Origin: Mageeibacillus sp. UBA3708
Lineage (GTDB): Bacteria; Bacillota; Clostridia; Saccharofermentanales; Saccharofermentanaceae
Direction of reading: 5' to 3'
Assembly (NCBI GenBank): GCA_002371375.1
Contig: DFIB01000047.1
Coordinates: 1 to 8,633 of the forward strand
DNA: 8,633 nt
Below, in pieces: positions 1-7,061 of this stretch; within the stretch, counting starts at the first letter, position 1; each line of letters begins with the position of its first letter. The position numbers were made by a program, and so were the translations under genes. Below the pieces are notes generated by a model that saw nothing but the letters and a program-made list of their open reading frames with translations, searched no databases and was not told the origin of the DNA.

Positions 1-10
1 CAAAATTGTA

Positions 11-16
11 ATTATA
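11..16 (-). promoter_or_regulatory. Possible -10 element at the window edge
   Basis: A perfect TATAAT lies on the minus strand in the non-coding bases downstream of the VanZ-like gene. No good -35 hexamer sits 16 to 18 bases upstream; the nearest TTG-containing hexamer (TTGCCT) is only 14 bases away. A transcript from it would start at about position 4 and run out of the window, so its target is not visible. AT-rich intergenic DNA gives such matches by chance. Bases 1-70 otherwise hold nothing I can support: no terminator hairpin and no gene. Confidence 0.2.
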
Positions 17-70
17 CCGAATTAGATGTTAGGCAAAATCAGACTTACATGCTTCTTCACCATCAACGGA

Positions 71-610
71 TCATTCATTATAACGGACTTCAGTCTTACC
101 TCTGACTTTGAGAGTAACCGTAAATACCAGTCTGATAATAAGCATTAAGACAACGACACCAATCATGTCAATCGCAACGTCAACGATCGACCCGCTCCTT
201 CCGGTAACAAATAATTGATGATACTCATCAACAACGGCATTCAATATACAGAACCATGTCGTAAAGATAATACACATCTCATTGTCTGACTTGATTATCT
301 TAACGCTGCTTTCCGAATAAGATGTCTCGACCGAGATCTTATTTGTGTTATAGATCGCCGAGTATGTCAATACTGACAAAATCAGAAATTCGAACACATG
401 TGCGCCTTTGCGGACAATATCCTCATTAACGGATCCTCCGAATAACCTGGTCAGCATTCTGGCTATCATGGACGATGTCTCTGTTGATTCATCGGCATGC
501 TGATGCGAGAAATAGAATATCATGACAACGCAGGCAATCGTCAGTATCCAGAAGAATACTGCAAGAACTGCATTAAGTTTGTTAAGATGTCTGATATTCT
601 TGTTGATCAT
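71..610 (-). CDS. VanZ-like family membrane protein
   Basis: A 179-residue integral membrane protein of the VanZ-like family (PF04892). Visible family motifs are FSHQ at residues 34-37 at the end of the first membrane segment (about 13-33), KGAHVFEF at 68-75 leading into the second segment, and the long conserved stretch DEYHQLFVTGR starting at 128, followed by the D..ID pattern before the last segment (about 143-165). A polar stretch at about 90-110 separates the second and third segments. The namesake VanZ gives low-level teicoplanin resistance, but most relatives are uncharacterised, and no van genes are nearby, so resistance should not be assumed. The ATG follows the smpB stop by two bases and has no well-placed Shine-Dalgarno (the purine-rich AAGGAAG is about 20 bases upstream), so translation is probably coupled to smpB. 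It is the last gene of the visible block. Confidence 0.85.
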   Translation of the reverse strand: MINKNIRHLNKLNAVLAVFFWILTIACVVMIFYFSHQHADESTETSSMIARMLTRLFGGSVNEDIVRKGAHVFEFLILSVLTYSAIYNTNKISVETSYSESSVKIIKSDNEMCIIFTTWFCILNAVVDEYHQLFVTGRSGSIVDVAIDMIGVVVLMLIIRLVFTVTLKVRGKTEVRYNE

Positions 611-612
611 GA

Positions 613-1092
613 TCAGATTTTATCATATCTTCCTTTGTATTTCATAGCGCGCTCGATATCACGCTTGGCATCCTGTTCGCCGATCGCATCACGCTTGTCA
701 TAATTCTTCTTACCGCGGGCAAGCCCTATCTCGAATTTGACCTTACTGTCCTTGAAATAGCACTTGGTCGGCACAAGCGTAAGCCCGTCGAGCTTTGTCT
801 TTGAGAACAGTCTGATTATCTCCTTCTTATGCATCAGGAGCTTACGGTTACGCATCGGGTCGAGATTATATCTGTTACCGTTCTCATACGGACTGATATG
901 TACGCCAATAAGCCACAATTCGCCTTCCTTGATCTGACAATAGGAGTCTTTGAGGTTGACCTTACCTGCCCTCAGGCTCTTAACTTCCGTGCCTGAGAGT
1001 ACTACACCGCACTCATATTTATCATCAATAAAGTAATCATGATACGCTTTACGGTTCTCTGCGATTACTTTGATACCCTTTACAATTGCCAT
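613..1092 (-). CDS. smpB: SsrA-binding protein SmpB
   Basis: SmpB binds tmRNA (SsrA) and brings it to stalled ribosomes for trans-translation, which releases the ribosome and tags the incomplete peptide. The 159-residue length is normal for the family. The core motif GTEVKSLR is at residues 34-41, the segment LARGKKNYDKR at 124-134, and the basic C-terminal tail with the D-K-R element and a helix rich in K, R and E follows, as expected for the part that occupies the mRNA channel. AGGA at 1100-1103, seven bases before the ATG, supports the start. The gene lies 17 bases after tsaD and 2 bases before the VanZ-like gene. The tmRNA gene ssrA, often close to smpB, is not in the window; the next DNA downstream of the VanZ-like gene is outside it. 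Confidence 0.96.
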   Translation of the reverse strand: MAIVKGIKVIAENRKAYHDYFIDDKYECGVVLSGTEVKSLRAGKVNLKDSYCQIKEGELWLIGVHISPYENGNRYNLDPMRNRKLLMHKKEIIRLFSKTKLDGLTLVPTKCYFKDSKVKFEIGLARGKKNYDKRDAIGEQDAKRDIERAMKYKGRYDKI

Positions 1093-1109
1093 ATATTATT
1101 CCTGTTTGT

Positions 1110-2123
1110 CTAATTAAATCTTAATGAGGGTTTGGCGTTAAGATCCATACCCGCTCTGCTTCCGTTAATATACTCGTAATAACCGCAACTTGCAATCATT
1201 GCAGCATTATCGGTACACAGATCCAGTCTCGGATAATAAAGATCAAGGCCTGATCTGACCTTCTCTTCATCGAACATCTTCCTGATAAAAGAATTAGCCG
1301 ACACTCCTCCGGCCAGACATATCTTCTTTATGCCGGTCTCCTCCACCGCGCGCATCGTACGTGACAGCAGATACTTTGCAATGTGATGCTGATAGCTGGC
1401 AGTAAAGTCCTTTATGTTGATATCAGTGCCTTTCATCTTCGTCTCATTGATCATATTCAGTGCATTTGTCTTTATGCCCGAGAAGGAGAAATCAGTCCTG
1501 CTCTCAGTCTTGGGAACAGAGAACCTAAAGGCATTAACATCTCCTCCCTGACCTGCCTTATCCATCTTGGGACCGCCGGGATAACCGAGCCCTATAACCC
1601 TCGCGATCTTATCGAAAGCCTCTCCTGCCGCATCATCCAGCGTCCTCCCTTCTATCTCAAGATCACAATAATCATTGACCTTGACGATCATGGTATTGCC
1701 GCCGCTTACAAGAAGAGTCAGGAACGGCGGTTTAAGATCTTCAAAACAAAGGTAATTAGCTGCGATATGGCCTTTCAAGTGATTAACCGGGATAAGCGGT
1801 TTGCCTGACACGAGTGCAAGCCCTTTCGCGCAGTTAACCCCTACGAGCAAAGCACCTACAAGACCGGGACCGTATGTAACGGCGATGCCGTCAATATCAG
1901 ACAGCTCAAGACCTGCATCTGACAGAGCCTTGCTTACCGTAGCAGACACGCTGTCCACGTGCATCCTTGACGCGAGCTCAGGAACTACTCCCCCGTACTG
2001 CATATGGAAGTCGGCCTGCGATGCAATAACATTAGACAGGATGATCCTTCCGTCTGCAACAACTGATGCAGCTGTCTCGTCACATGAGCTCTCAATACCG
2101 AGAATAAGCGTCTTACCTTCCAT
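1110..2123 (-). CDS. tsaD: tRNA N6-threonylcarbamoyltransferase TsaD
   Basis: TsaD transfers the threonylcarbamoyl group from threonylcarbamoyl-AMP to A37 of tRNAs that read ANN codons (t6A), working in the cytoplasm with TsaB and TsaE. At 337 residues it is full length. Visible ASKHA-fold motifs are GIESSCDET (9-17), the PELASRMH signature (48-55), the metal-binding pair H115/H119 in NHLKGH, LVSGGNT (138-144), FSFSGIKT (212-219), AGGVSAN (271-277) and CTDNAAMIA (303-311) with metal ligand D305. The phosphate-loop motif reads GGNT, as in archaeal and eukaryotic Kae1/OSGEP, rather than the GGHT common in bacteria. The ATG overlaps the stop of the upstream hydrolase gene by one base (TAATG), and a strong GGGAGG at 2131-2136 lies inside the end of that gene, so the two are co-transcribed and probably coupled. 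The partners tsaB, tsaC and tsaE are not in the window. Confidence 0.97.
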   Translation of the reverse strand: MEGKTLILGIESSCDETAASVVADGRIILSNVIASQADFHMQYGGVVPELASRMHVDSVSATVSKALSDAGLELSDIDGIAVTYGPGLVGALLVGVNCAKGLALVSGKPLIPVNHLKGHIAANYLCFEDLKPPFLTLLVSGGNTMIVKVNDYCDLEIEGRTLDDAAGEAFDKIARVIGLGYPGGPKMDKAGQGGDVNAFRFSVPKTESRTDFSFSGIKTNALNMINETKMKGTDINIKDFTASYQHHIAKYLLSRTMRAVEETGIKKICLAGGVSANSFIRKMFDEEKVRSGLDLYYPRLDLCTDNAAMIASCGYYEYINGSRAGMDLNAKPSLRFN

Positions 2124-3151
2124 TACCTCTCCTCCCTTGCAAAGAAAGTCTTCAGGAAGTGATTAACTGCATCTCTATATTCGTGGCTGTTGATCTTATA
2201 TTCCTCAAGATAACCCGCACCGGATATCATTGTCGCCTGTGTCAGATTGGATGACAGCCTGTTGCGCTCATTGATTATCTGATTGATCCTGTCGGCACCT
2301 ATGAAAGTATCGTGACCGCCGTATATTATACATACAGGTATCGGAAGTCTCGAGATTGCCGAAGCCAGATTAACCTCACTCTCGCCTGACGAGATCCTGA
2401 TGGCATACGGAACAAAATACTGTGTTATGAATCCCATAAATTCCCTCGATGCAACGATAGGCTTGATATAGTCATCCGTACTCTTGGCAGGTGAATCAAG
2501 AATAATGCCGGTAATATAAGATCTGTCGAATCCGAGCTCCTGGATCTCCTTGCTGTATTTCTTGAACTCCGTCTCGGGAACATCAGCCGGAGGAAGGTTG
2601 TTATATGCGATTATCGTAGAAGAACACCCGCTCCCTATTCCGTACAGGATGACGTCAGTCGTTACGGAGATCTGGTTTACTATCTTGATCGCTCCTAATA
2701 CATCCTGCCACTCCAGATATCCGTATCCGGATATATCACCGTTGGAGCCTCCGCTGTTGCGCTGGTCAAAAAGGAAAACGTTATATCCGGAATTGAGCCA
2801 GTCTTCGATCATATCGATCATTGTTACCCCGAATGGCAGTCTGTTGGATCCGGTATCATGAACAACGATTATGGTTGTTACAGGGTTCTTTGTCTTGAAG
2901 AACCATCCCGACAGGTGCGTCTGTCCGTCAGCAGACTGAAAGCTGCAGTTACTGTATGACGGCAGTATATTCGAAGGAACGTTGGTGACATAGTTCCTCT
3001 CTATGTTCATAAGCCTGTTGGCCGAAGTGACGGTAAGAACGATCATAACGATCAATATGGCTGCAATGATACTCAAGATCAATGCAAATCTTGTTATAAA
3101 GCTGTGAGAGCTTCTCTTCTTCCTTTTGGGTTCCTGATAAATATAACTCAT
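2123..3151 (-). CDS. Membrane-anchored alpha/beta-hydrolase-fold protein, probable pseudoenzyme
   Basis: A 342-residue protein with a basic N-terminus (K9-R21, including KRKKR), one membrane segment at about 22-43, and an alpha/beta-hydrolase domain from about 68 to 336. The charge pattern puts the domain outside the membrane. It resembles the clostridial and bacillar YqkD/FrsA-like serine hydrolases: strand and turn VVHDTGSN (96-103), FDQRNSGGS (128-136), elbow YGIGSG (170-175), LDSPAKS (218-224), YGGHD with the acid D281 (277-281), and C-terminal GAGY (311-314). Against the family pattern, the nucleophile Ser of G-x-S-x-G is Gly173, the catalytic His of the usual AGH motif is Tyr314, and the HG of the oxyanion region is H98-D99. 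S174 lies next to the elbow position but would leave Ile172 at a site that is normally small. Hydrolase activity is therefore doubtful and the role unknown. The ATG is 7 bases after the corA stop and has no clear Shine-Dalgarno. The stop overlaps the tsaD start. Confidence 0.85.
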   Translation of the reverse strand: MSYIYQEPKRKKRSSHSFITRFALILSIIAAILIVMIVLTVTSANRLMNIERNYVTNVPSNILPSYSNCSFQSADGQTHLSGWFFKTKNPVTTIIVVHDTGSNRLPFGVTMIDMIEDWLNSGYNVFLFDQRNSGGSNGDISGYGYLEWQDVLGAIKIVNQISVTTDVILYGIGSGCSSTIIAYNNLPPADVPETEFKKYSKEIQELGFDRSYITGIILDSPAKSTDDYIKPIVASREFMGFITQYFVPYAIRISSGESEVNLASAISRLPIPVCIIYGGHDTFIGADRINQIINERNRLSSNLTQATMISGAGYLEEYKINSHEYRDAVNHFLKTFFAREER

Positions 3152-3157
3152 AATTGC

Positions 3158-4135
3158 TTACAGCATCTTTTTCTTCTTCATGATAATAATACTTGCGACC
3201 AGACTTATCACGGCTGCAGCTGTAAGGATGATAAACGGTACCGGATTATCTGCAAATCCCGTATCCCATGGCATGGGACAGTTCTGACCGAAGAAGCTCC
3301 CTATAAGGTCAGGTATTGTCAAACAGATCGTGGCTGCAGCCAGCACCTTCATTATGGAATTCAAATTATTATCGATTATCGAGCTGTACACATCAAGTGT
3401 GCCGTTGACGATATTGGCATATATCGTAGCCATCTCATGTGCCTGCTTGTACTCGATAACTACATCTTCAAGCAGATCCTCATCTTCATCGTAGAGCTTG
3501 ACAGTCCTGCCTCTCATAAGCTTCTCAAGCACACCCTCGTTGGATTTGAGGGATGATGTGAAATAAATGAGTGATTTAGCCAGAGCAAGGAGCTTATACA
3601 GATCGTTATTGCTTATCGATTTGGCAAGTTCATTCTCGGCTACCTCAAGTGTCTTGTCGATGAACCTCAGCAATCTCAAATAGTCCTTAGCAACAGCGTA
3701 AAGGATCTGTATAGTAAATCTTGTTCTGAAAGGTATATAAAGATCTCTGATCCTGTTCTCGATAAACTGATCAAGAATGGGAGTCTTCCTCAGCGACACA
3801 GTTACAATATGCTTATCGGCAAGTATTATGCCGAGAGGTGCCGTCTCATATCTTGTGATATCATTCTCCCTCTTTGTATAAGGAGTATCGATAATGACAA
3901 GGACATGACCTGAATCATCATCGAAGTCGATACGCGGTCTCTCCTCTTCATCCAAAGGATATCTGAGGAATTCCTGCGGAATACCAAGCTCCTTCTCTAC
4001 CCTCTCGATCTCTGCTTCAGTCGGGGAATACAGGTCTATCCACGAATCCAGAACGATCTCATCAGATTCCTTGACCCTGTATATAGAGCGGGTGCCGATC
4101 TGCTTATATTCTTCTGACACATAAATATTAAGCAT
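3158..4135 (-). CDS. CorA-like divalent-cation transporter with a GQN signature
   Basis: A 325-residue member of the CorA/2-TM-GxN family, whose pentamers pass Mg2+ (or Co2+, Ni2+, and Zn2+ in the ZntB branch) across the cytoplasmic membrane. Residues 1 to about 250 form the cytoplasmic domain, rich in acidic residues and ending in the long stalk helix. Membrane segment 1 spans about 262-282, the signature loop is 283-285, segment 2 spans about 299-319, and the C-terminus is basic (KKKK), as usual. The loop reads G283-Q284-N285 instead of GMN, followed by CPMPW. The codon is CAG, two changes from ATG, so a single read error does not explain it. The start is supported by GGGAGG at 4141-4146, five bases before the ATG. 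It is the first gene after the 95-bp gap and probably heads the corA-hydrolase-tsaD-smpB-vanZ block. The ion cannot be assigned from sequence alone. Confidence 0.92.
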   Translation of the reverse strand: MLNIYVSEEYKQIGTRSIYRVKESDEIVLDSWIDLYSPTEAEIERVEKELGIPQEFLRYPLDEEERPRIDFDDDSGHVLVIIDTPYTKRENDITRYETAPLGIILADKHIVTVSLRKTPILDQFIENRIRDLYIPFRTRFTIQILYAVAKDYLRLLRFIDKTLEVAENELAKSISNNDLYKLLALAKSLIYFTSSLKSNEGVLEKLMRGRTVKLYDEDEDLLEDVVIEYKQAHEMATIYANIVNGTLDVYSSIIDNNLNSIMKVLAAATICLTIPDLIGSFFGQNCPMPWDTGFADNPVPFIILTAAAVISLVASIIIMKKKKML

Positions 4136-4166
4136 TCATACCTCCCGCAAATTATATACCTTCAGA

Positions 4167-4194
4167 ATCTTATCGATTTTATCATCTTTTGCAA
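4167..4194 (-). promoter_or_regulatory. Candidate promoter for the corA block
   Basis: On the minus strand, TTGCAA (4189-4194) and TAAGAT (4167-4172) are separated by 16 bases. Each matches four of six bases of the housekeeping -35 and -10 consensus. Transcription would start near 4160, giving a leader of about 25 bases that contains the GGGAGG ribosome binding site of corA. The support is mainly positional: this is the only gap long enough for a promoter between dut and corA. A better TATAAT at 4151-4156 lies too close to the ribosome binding site and has no -35 partner. Confidence 0.3.
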
Positions 4195-4222
4195 GTGGTC
4201 TCAAGTGGGACGGCACCAAGTG
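4192..4222 (-). repeat. Three direct copies of CACTTG
   Basis: The hexamer CACTTG (CAAGTG on the plus strand) occurs at 4192-4197, 4202-4207 and 4217-4222, with start-to-start distances of 10 and 15 bases. Two copies share the longer form CCACTTG. They sit between the dut stop and the candidate promoter of corA, where an upstream regulator could bind. There is no matching inverted copy and no T-run, so this is not an intrinsic terminator. A protein-binding role is inference; chance is possible. Confidence 0.35.
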
Positions 4223-4230
4223 ATACCTTT

Positions 4231-4734
4231 TTAATTAATGCCTGTCGAACCGAAGCCGCCTCCTCTGTTCTCTCCTATACCGGCAACAGATTCGACGATC
4301 ACAGGCTCGCAGTACTCAACCTTTGCAAACACCATCTGCGCAACACGGTCACCTTTGCGGATTATATATGTTCCGTGTTTGCATCCCTTGTCGTCCAACG
4401 TGAAAGGTGACTCCGGCGACGCGTCTTCGCGCAAGGATGCGTTATAGATAATGACGTTGACTTCATCTCTGTATCCGCAGTCGATCGTTCCGGGTGAATT
4501 CGGAACGCGGAGCGGTGTTTTGTACGATATTCCGCTTCTGGGTCTTATCTGAACTTCATAACCGTACGGGATAGCCATCTTAAGTCCGGTAGGAACAAGA
4601 ACTGACTTGCCGGGCTCTACAGTAACGTCTTCCGCGGCATAGATATCCATTCCCGCATCGCCGTTATTGGCATACTTCGGAATTACCGCATCTTCTCTGC
4701 ATTTCTCAATATAAAGACCTGTCTTATCTGACAT
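4231..4734 (-). CDS. dut: Deoxyuridine 5'-triphosphate nucleotidohydrolase (dUTPase)
   Basis: A trimeric-type dUTPase hydrolyses dUTP to dUMP and pyrophosphate, keeping uracil out of DNA and supplying dUMP for thymidylate synthesis. All five motifs are present (167-residue numbering): AGMDIYA at 27-33, RPRSG at 64-68, GTIDCGYRDEV at 82-92 with the catalytic Asp85, RKGDRVAQ at 126-133, and the P-loop-like C-terminal arm RGGGFGSTG at 157-165. The segment between motifs 3 and 4 (99-125) is about 18 residues longer than in E. coli Dut and includes a Cys and a His. The start chosen is the ATG at 4734, because GAGGT at 4740-4744 lies five bases upstream and the protein then begins just before the first motif, as expected. 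Longer reading from 4791 would lie inside the U32 gene. The gene follows that stop by 11 bases. Confidence 0.95.
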   Translation of the reverse strand: MSDKTGLYIEKCREDAVIPKYANNGDAGMDIYAAEDVTVEPGKSVLVPTGLKMAIPYGYEVQIRPRSGISYKTPLRVPNSPGTIDCGYRDEVNVIIYNASLREDASPESPFTLDDKGCKHGTYIIRKGDRVAQMVFAKVEYCEPVIVESVAGIGENRGGGFGSTGIN

Positions 4735-4739
4735 TGCAC

Positions 4740-4744
4740 ACCTC
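4740..4744 (-). promoter_or_regulatory. Ribosome binding site that fixes the dut start
   Basis: GAGGT on the minus strand begins one base after the U32 stop codon and sits five bases before the ATG at 4734. An in-frame ATG at 4746, overlapping the U32 stop as TAATG, has no such site, and the ATG at 4791 lies well inside the U32 gene. This selects 4734. Confidence 0.7.
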
Positions 4745-4745
4745 A

Positions 4746-7061
4746 TTACAGGAAAGTTTTGTTGACGATAACGTTGTATCCGAGATCGCATATCTTCGTT
4801 GCAGTCTCGTATGATATGTAATTCTTGGCCTTACCGTAAATTGCCGACGAACAGTCATAAGACCGCGGTACGATCCTCACTTTATCATCCATGTTACGGC
4901 CGCTCATCTCCCACTTGCTCTTATCGAAACACCTTTTGCACTTCACTTCATTGCCGCCGACAGCACAAAAATCAGACTGCATCCACAAGATATCACCCTC
5001 GGCCTGGAGAAAAATATTTGTACGGTAAGGACTGTTCTTAAGGATCTCCAGGAGCTCGCCTTCCGACAGTTCATAAGACAGCCCGACTGTATCACAATGC
5101 TTTGCCGCATATCCGTATGTCACCGTATTATAGACATTAGCGCCCGGTGATAATATATGATAAACACCGAGTTCTTCGAGATATTTGTCTCTTCCGTGGA
5201 TCCTGCTGTCCATATAGTAAGCAAACCTGTCGCCCAAAGCCGCATAAAGCTCTTTTGCAACCGATAACATAAGTTCGTGAGTCCTGTCATGGTACAGATC
5301 TGGCATTATCAGGCACAGCTCGCGGTCAGCAGACAATATGAACTTGATGATCTTCTCCCTGACTGATTTGATTCCGAGCTCAAAGACGCTGAATGCATAA
5401 AGATCTGTTCCGGCTTCTATCATATTCAGATTATCCTTGATGCAAGGATATGTGTACATAGTCCTGATATTACCGCCCAACCATTCAGTATCTACACCTT
5501 CAGGAGGCACGAATTCAGCCATAAGAGCGCGTTCGTACTTATAATCTATCTCGCTTATCAACTGATCCGCAACGCCTCTCCTGAGCTCATTTATGAGGCT
5601 TACAGGGCACTTCACCGTATCCTCCCCGGTGAAATACACTTCCGTAACCCTGAAAGGCGTATCACCGAACTTCATAAGCTGGGCCCTGATCCTGTCCGCG
5701 GGCAACGGTGATCCCTCAAATCCTTCAGGCAGATCAACCTCATACTCTGCAAAAACATCACCGTTCATTCCGCCGTTAACTGAGGCATTGCATATAACCG
5801 AAGAACCGGTTACATCTACAGACAGTGTGATCTCAGTCTTGCGGATATCCTTGCTGTCTATAACGGTCTTATGTCCCATAAGATATACATCGGTACCGTT
5901 ATCGATCTTGGCTATCATATCGGGATGAAGTCCCTTAACAGACAGCGCGCGGGGCATCTCATGTATCTTCCCGACCGGGAAAGAGAACACTTCCCTGTCG
6001 TGTCTTCTAAGCGACAGATAATCACCTTTATCAGGAAGCGGAAGCGAATGGTCATAACTGAACGTTACTGTTCCCTTCTTGCTGTCAGAACCGGACACTT
6101 TGCCCAGCTTAAGTCCGTACTTGCCCGGGTATTCACCGGACAGGAAATTCGATTGTTTTTTGCCTGTGAGGAACTGGGATGTGTAATCTCCGCCCCTGTT
6201 GAAATTCACAAGAAGACTGTTCCTGACTTCCTTGACGATATCTACGTCATATGTGCCGTTATAAACTGAATCGATAAGCCGTCTGTAAGCAGACACAGCC
6301 GACATTACATAATTCCTGTCACGCATACGGCCCTCGAGCTTGAGAGAGGCTGTTCCGCTGTCGATCAACTCACGGATATACGAAGTTACGTCTCTGTCCT
6401 TCGGCGACAGGAGATGGCCTTCTCTTACAGTCTCGCCGTTACAAAGAAGCGAGTACTCTTCCCTGCACGGCTGTGCGCACAAGCCCCTGTTGCCGCTCCT
6501 TGATCCGCTCTTATTCATCGCGGAGAAAAGGCACAGTCCCGAATAGCATACACAAACCGCACCGTGCGCAAAGACTTCAGTCTCGATCCCGTACCGCCTT
6601 GCAGTTCTGGTTCTTGACGCGATCTCCTGAATAGACAGCTCACGGGGCAGTACGATCCTCTTGACGCCTAATTCAGCTATATTCTTAAGATCTTCTTCAG
6701 AAAAAACATTCATCTGCGTACTGCAGTGAAGCTGTATAGAAGGATATCTTCTATGGAGCTCATTCATTAATCCAACATCTTGAATAAGGATACCGTCGCA
6801 TCCGGCTTCATATGCCTGAACGGCTGTATCAATACATGATTCCATCTCTGAATCTCCGATCAGAGTATTGAGCGTAAGATATATTCGTGAGCCCCTTCGA
6901 TGACAATAGGCGGCACCTTCACGGAAATCCTCTATCAGGAAATTATTGGCGTTGATTCTTGCATTGAATGCAGACAGGCCGCAATATACGGCGTCAGCAC
7001 CGCAGTCAACGGCAGACTTAAGTATATCCGGATTACCTGCAGGAGCGAGCAGCTCAATCAT
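4746..7061 (-). CDS. U32 family protein with DUF3656-type extension (RlhA-like, probable RNA hydroxylation)
   Basis: A 771-residue cytoplasmic protein. Residues 1 to about 300 are the U32 'peptidase' domain, starting ELLAPAGN and carrying the signature EVFAHGAVC (162-170), YSGLC (173-177) and NRGLCAQPCR (191-200). The conserved cysteines C170, C177, C195 and C199 are candidates for the Fe-S cluster shown in characterised U32 proteins. LKLEGRMR (240-247) follows. The middle (about 310-520) fits the DUF3656-type region. The C-terminal part has a second cysteine set, C699-x8-C708-x2-C711-x25-C737, seen in long members of the family. E. coli RlhA (this architecture) makes 5-hydroxycytidine in 23S rRNA, and TrhP-type U32 proteins hydroxylate tRNA U34. 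Which RNA is modified here is inference, and peptidase activity is doubtful for the family. The ATG overlaps the zapA end by 8 bases, and AAGGGG at 7068-7073 is its ribosome binding site. Confidence 0.9.
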   Translation of the reverse strand: MIELLAPAGNPDILKSAVDCGADAVYCGLSAFNARINANNFLIEDFREGAAYCHRRGSRIYLTLNTLIGDSEMESCIDTAVQAYEAGCDGILIQDVGLMNELHRRYPSIQLHCSTQMNVFSEEDLKNIAELGVKRIVLPRELSIQEIASRTRTARRYGIETEVFAHGAVCVCYSGLCLFSAMNKSGSRSGNRGLCAQPCREEYSLLCNGETVREGHLLSPKDRDVTSYIRELIDSGTASLKLEGRMRDRNYVMSAVSAYRRLIDSVYNGTYDVDIVKEVRNSLLVNFNRGGDYTSQFLTGKKQSNFLSGEYPGKYGLKLGKVSGSDSKKGTVTFSYDHSLPLPDKGDYLSLRRHDREVFSFPVGKIHEMPRALSVKGLHPDMIAKIDNGTDVYLMGHKTVIDSKDIRKTEITLSVDVTGSSVICNASVNGGMNGDVFAEYEVDLPEGFEGSPLPADRIRAQLMKFGDTPFRVTEVYFTGEDTVKCPVSLINELRRGVADQLISEIDYKYERALMAEFVPPEGVDTEWLGGNIRTMYTYPCIKDNLNMIEAGTDLYAFSVFELGIKSVREKIIKFILSADRELCLIMPDLYHDRTHELMLSVAKELYAALGDRFAYYMDSRIHGRDKYLEELGVYHILSPGANVYNTVTYGYAAKHCDTVGLSYELSEGELLEILKNSPYRTNIFLQAEGDILWMQSDFCAVGGNEVKCKRCFDKSKWEMSGRNMDDKVRIVPRSYDCSSAIYGKAKNYISYETATKICDLGYNVIVNKTFL

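Noticed and set aside
22..63. 13-codon open frame after the VanZ-like gene, starting at ATG 61-63 on the minus strand
   Set aside because: It has no ribosome binding site, is very short, and resembles nothing. Chance is the simpler explanation.
71..610. Glycopeptide resistance gene vanZ
   Set aside because: The family match is clear, but no vanA/vanB-type cluster genes are present, and most VanZ-like proteins of Clostridia are not resistance genes.
1383..2166. Plus-strand open frames of 121 and 141 codons opposite tsaD
   Set aside because: They are antisense to a clearly conserved gene, have no family motifs, and arise from codon bias on the opposite strand. The same holds for plus-strand frames opposite corA, the U32 gene, zapA and smpB.
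3104..3556. Plus-strand 150-codon open frame opposite corA and the start of the hydrolase gene
   Set aside because: It is rich in Cys, His and Ile with no domain pattern, lies wholly antisense to conserved codons, and is best explained as a shadow.
4151..4156. TATAAT on the minus strand just before corA
   Set aside because: A start about seven bases downstream would fall in the ribosome binding site, and no -35 element lies 16 to 18 bases upstream.
4735..4791. Longer dut reading with 19 extra N-terminal residues
   Set aside because: The extra part is almost all the end of the U32 gene read in another frame, and the good ribosome binding site points to the ATG at 4734.
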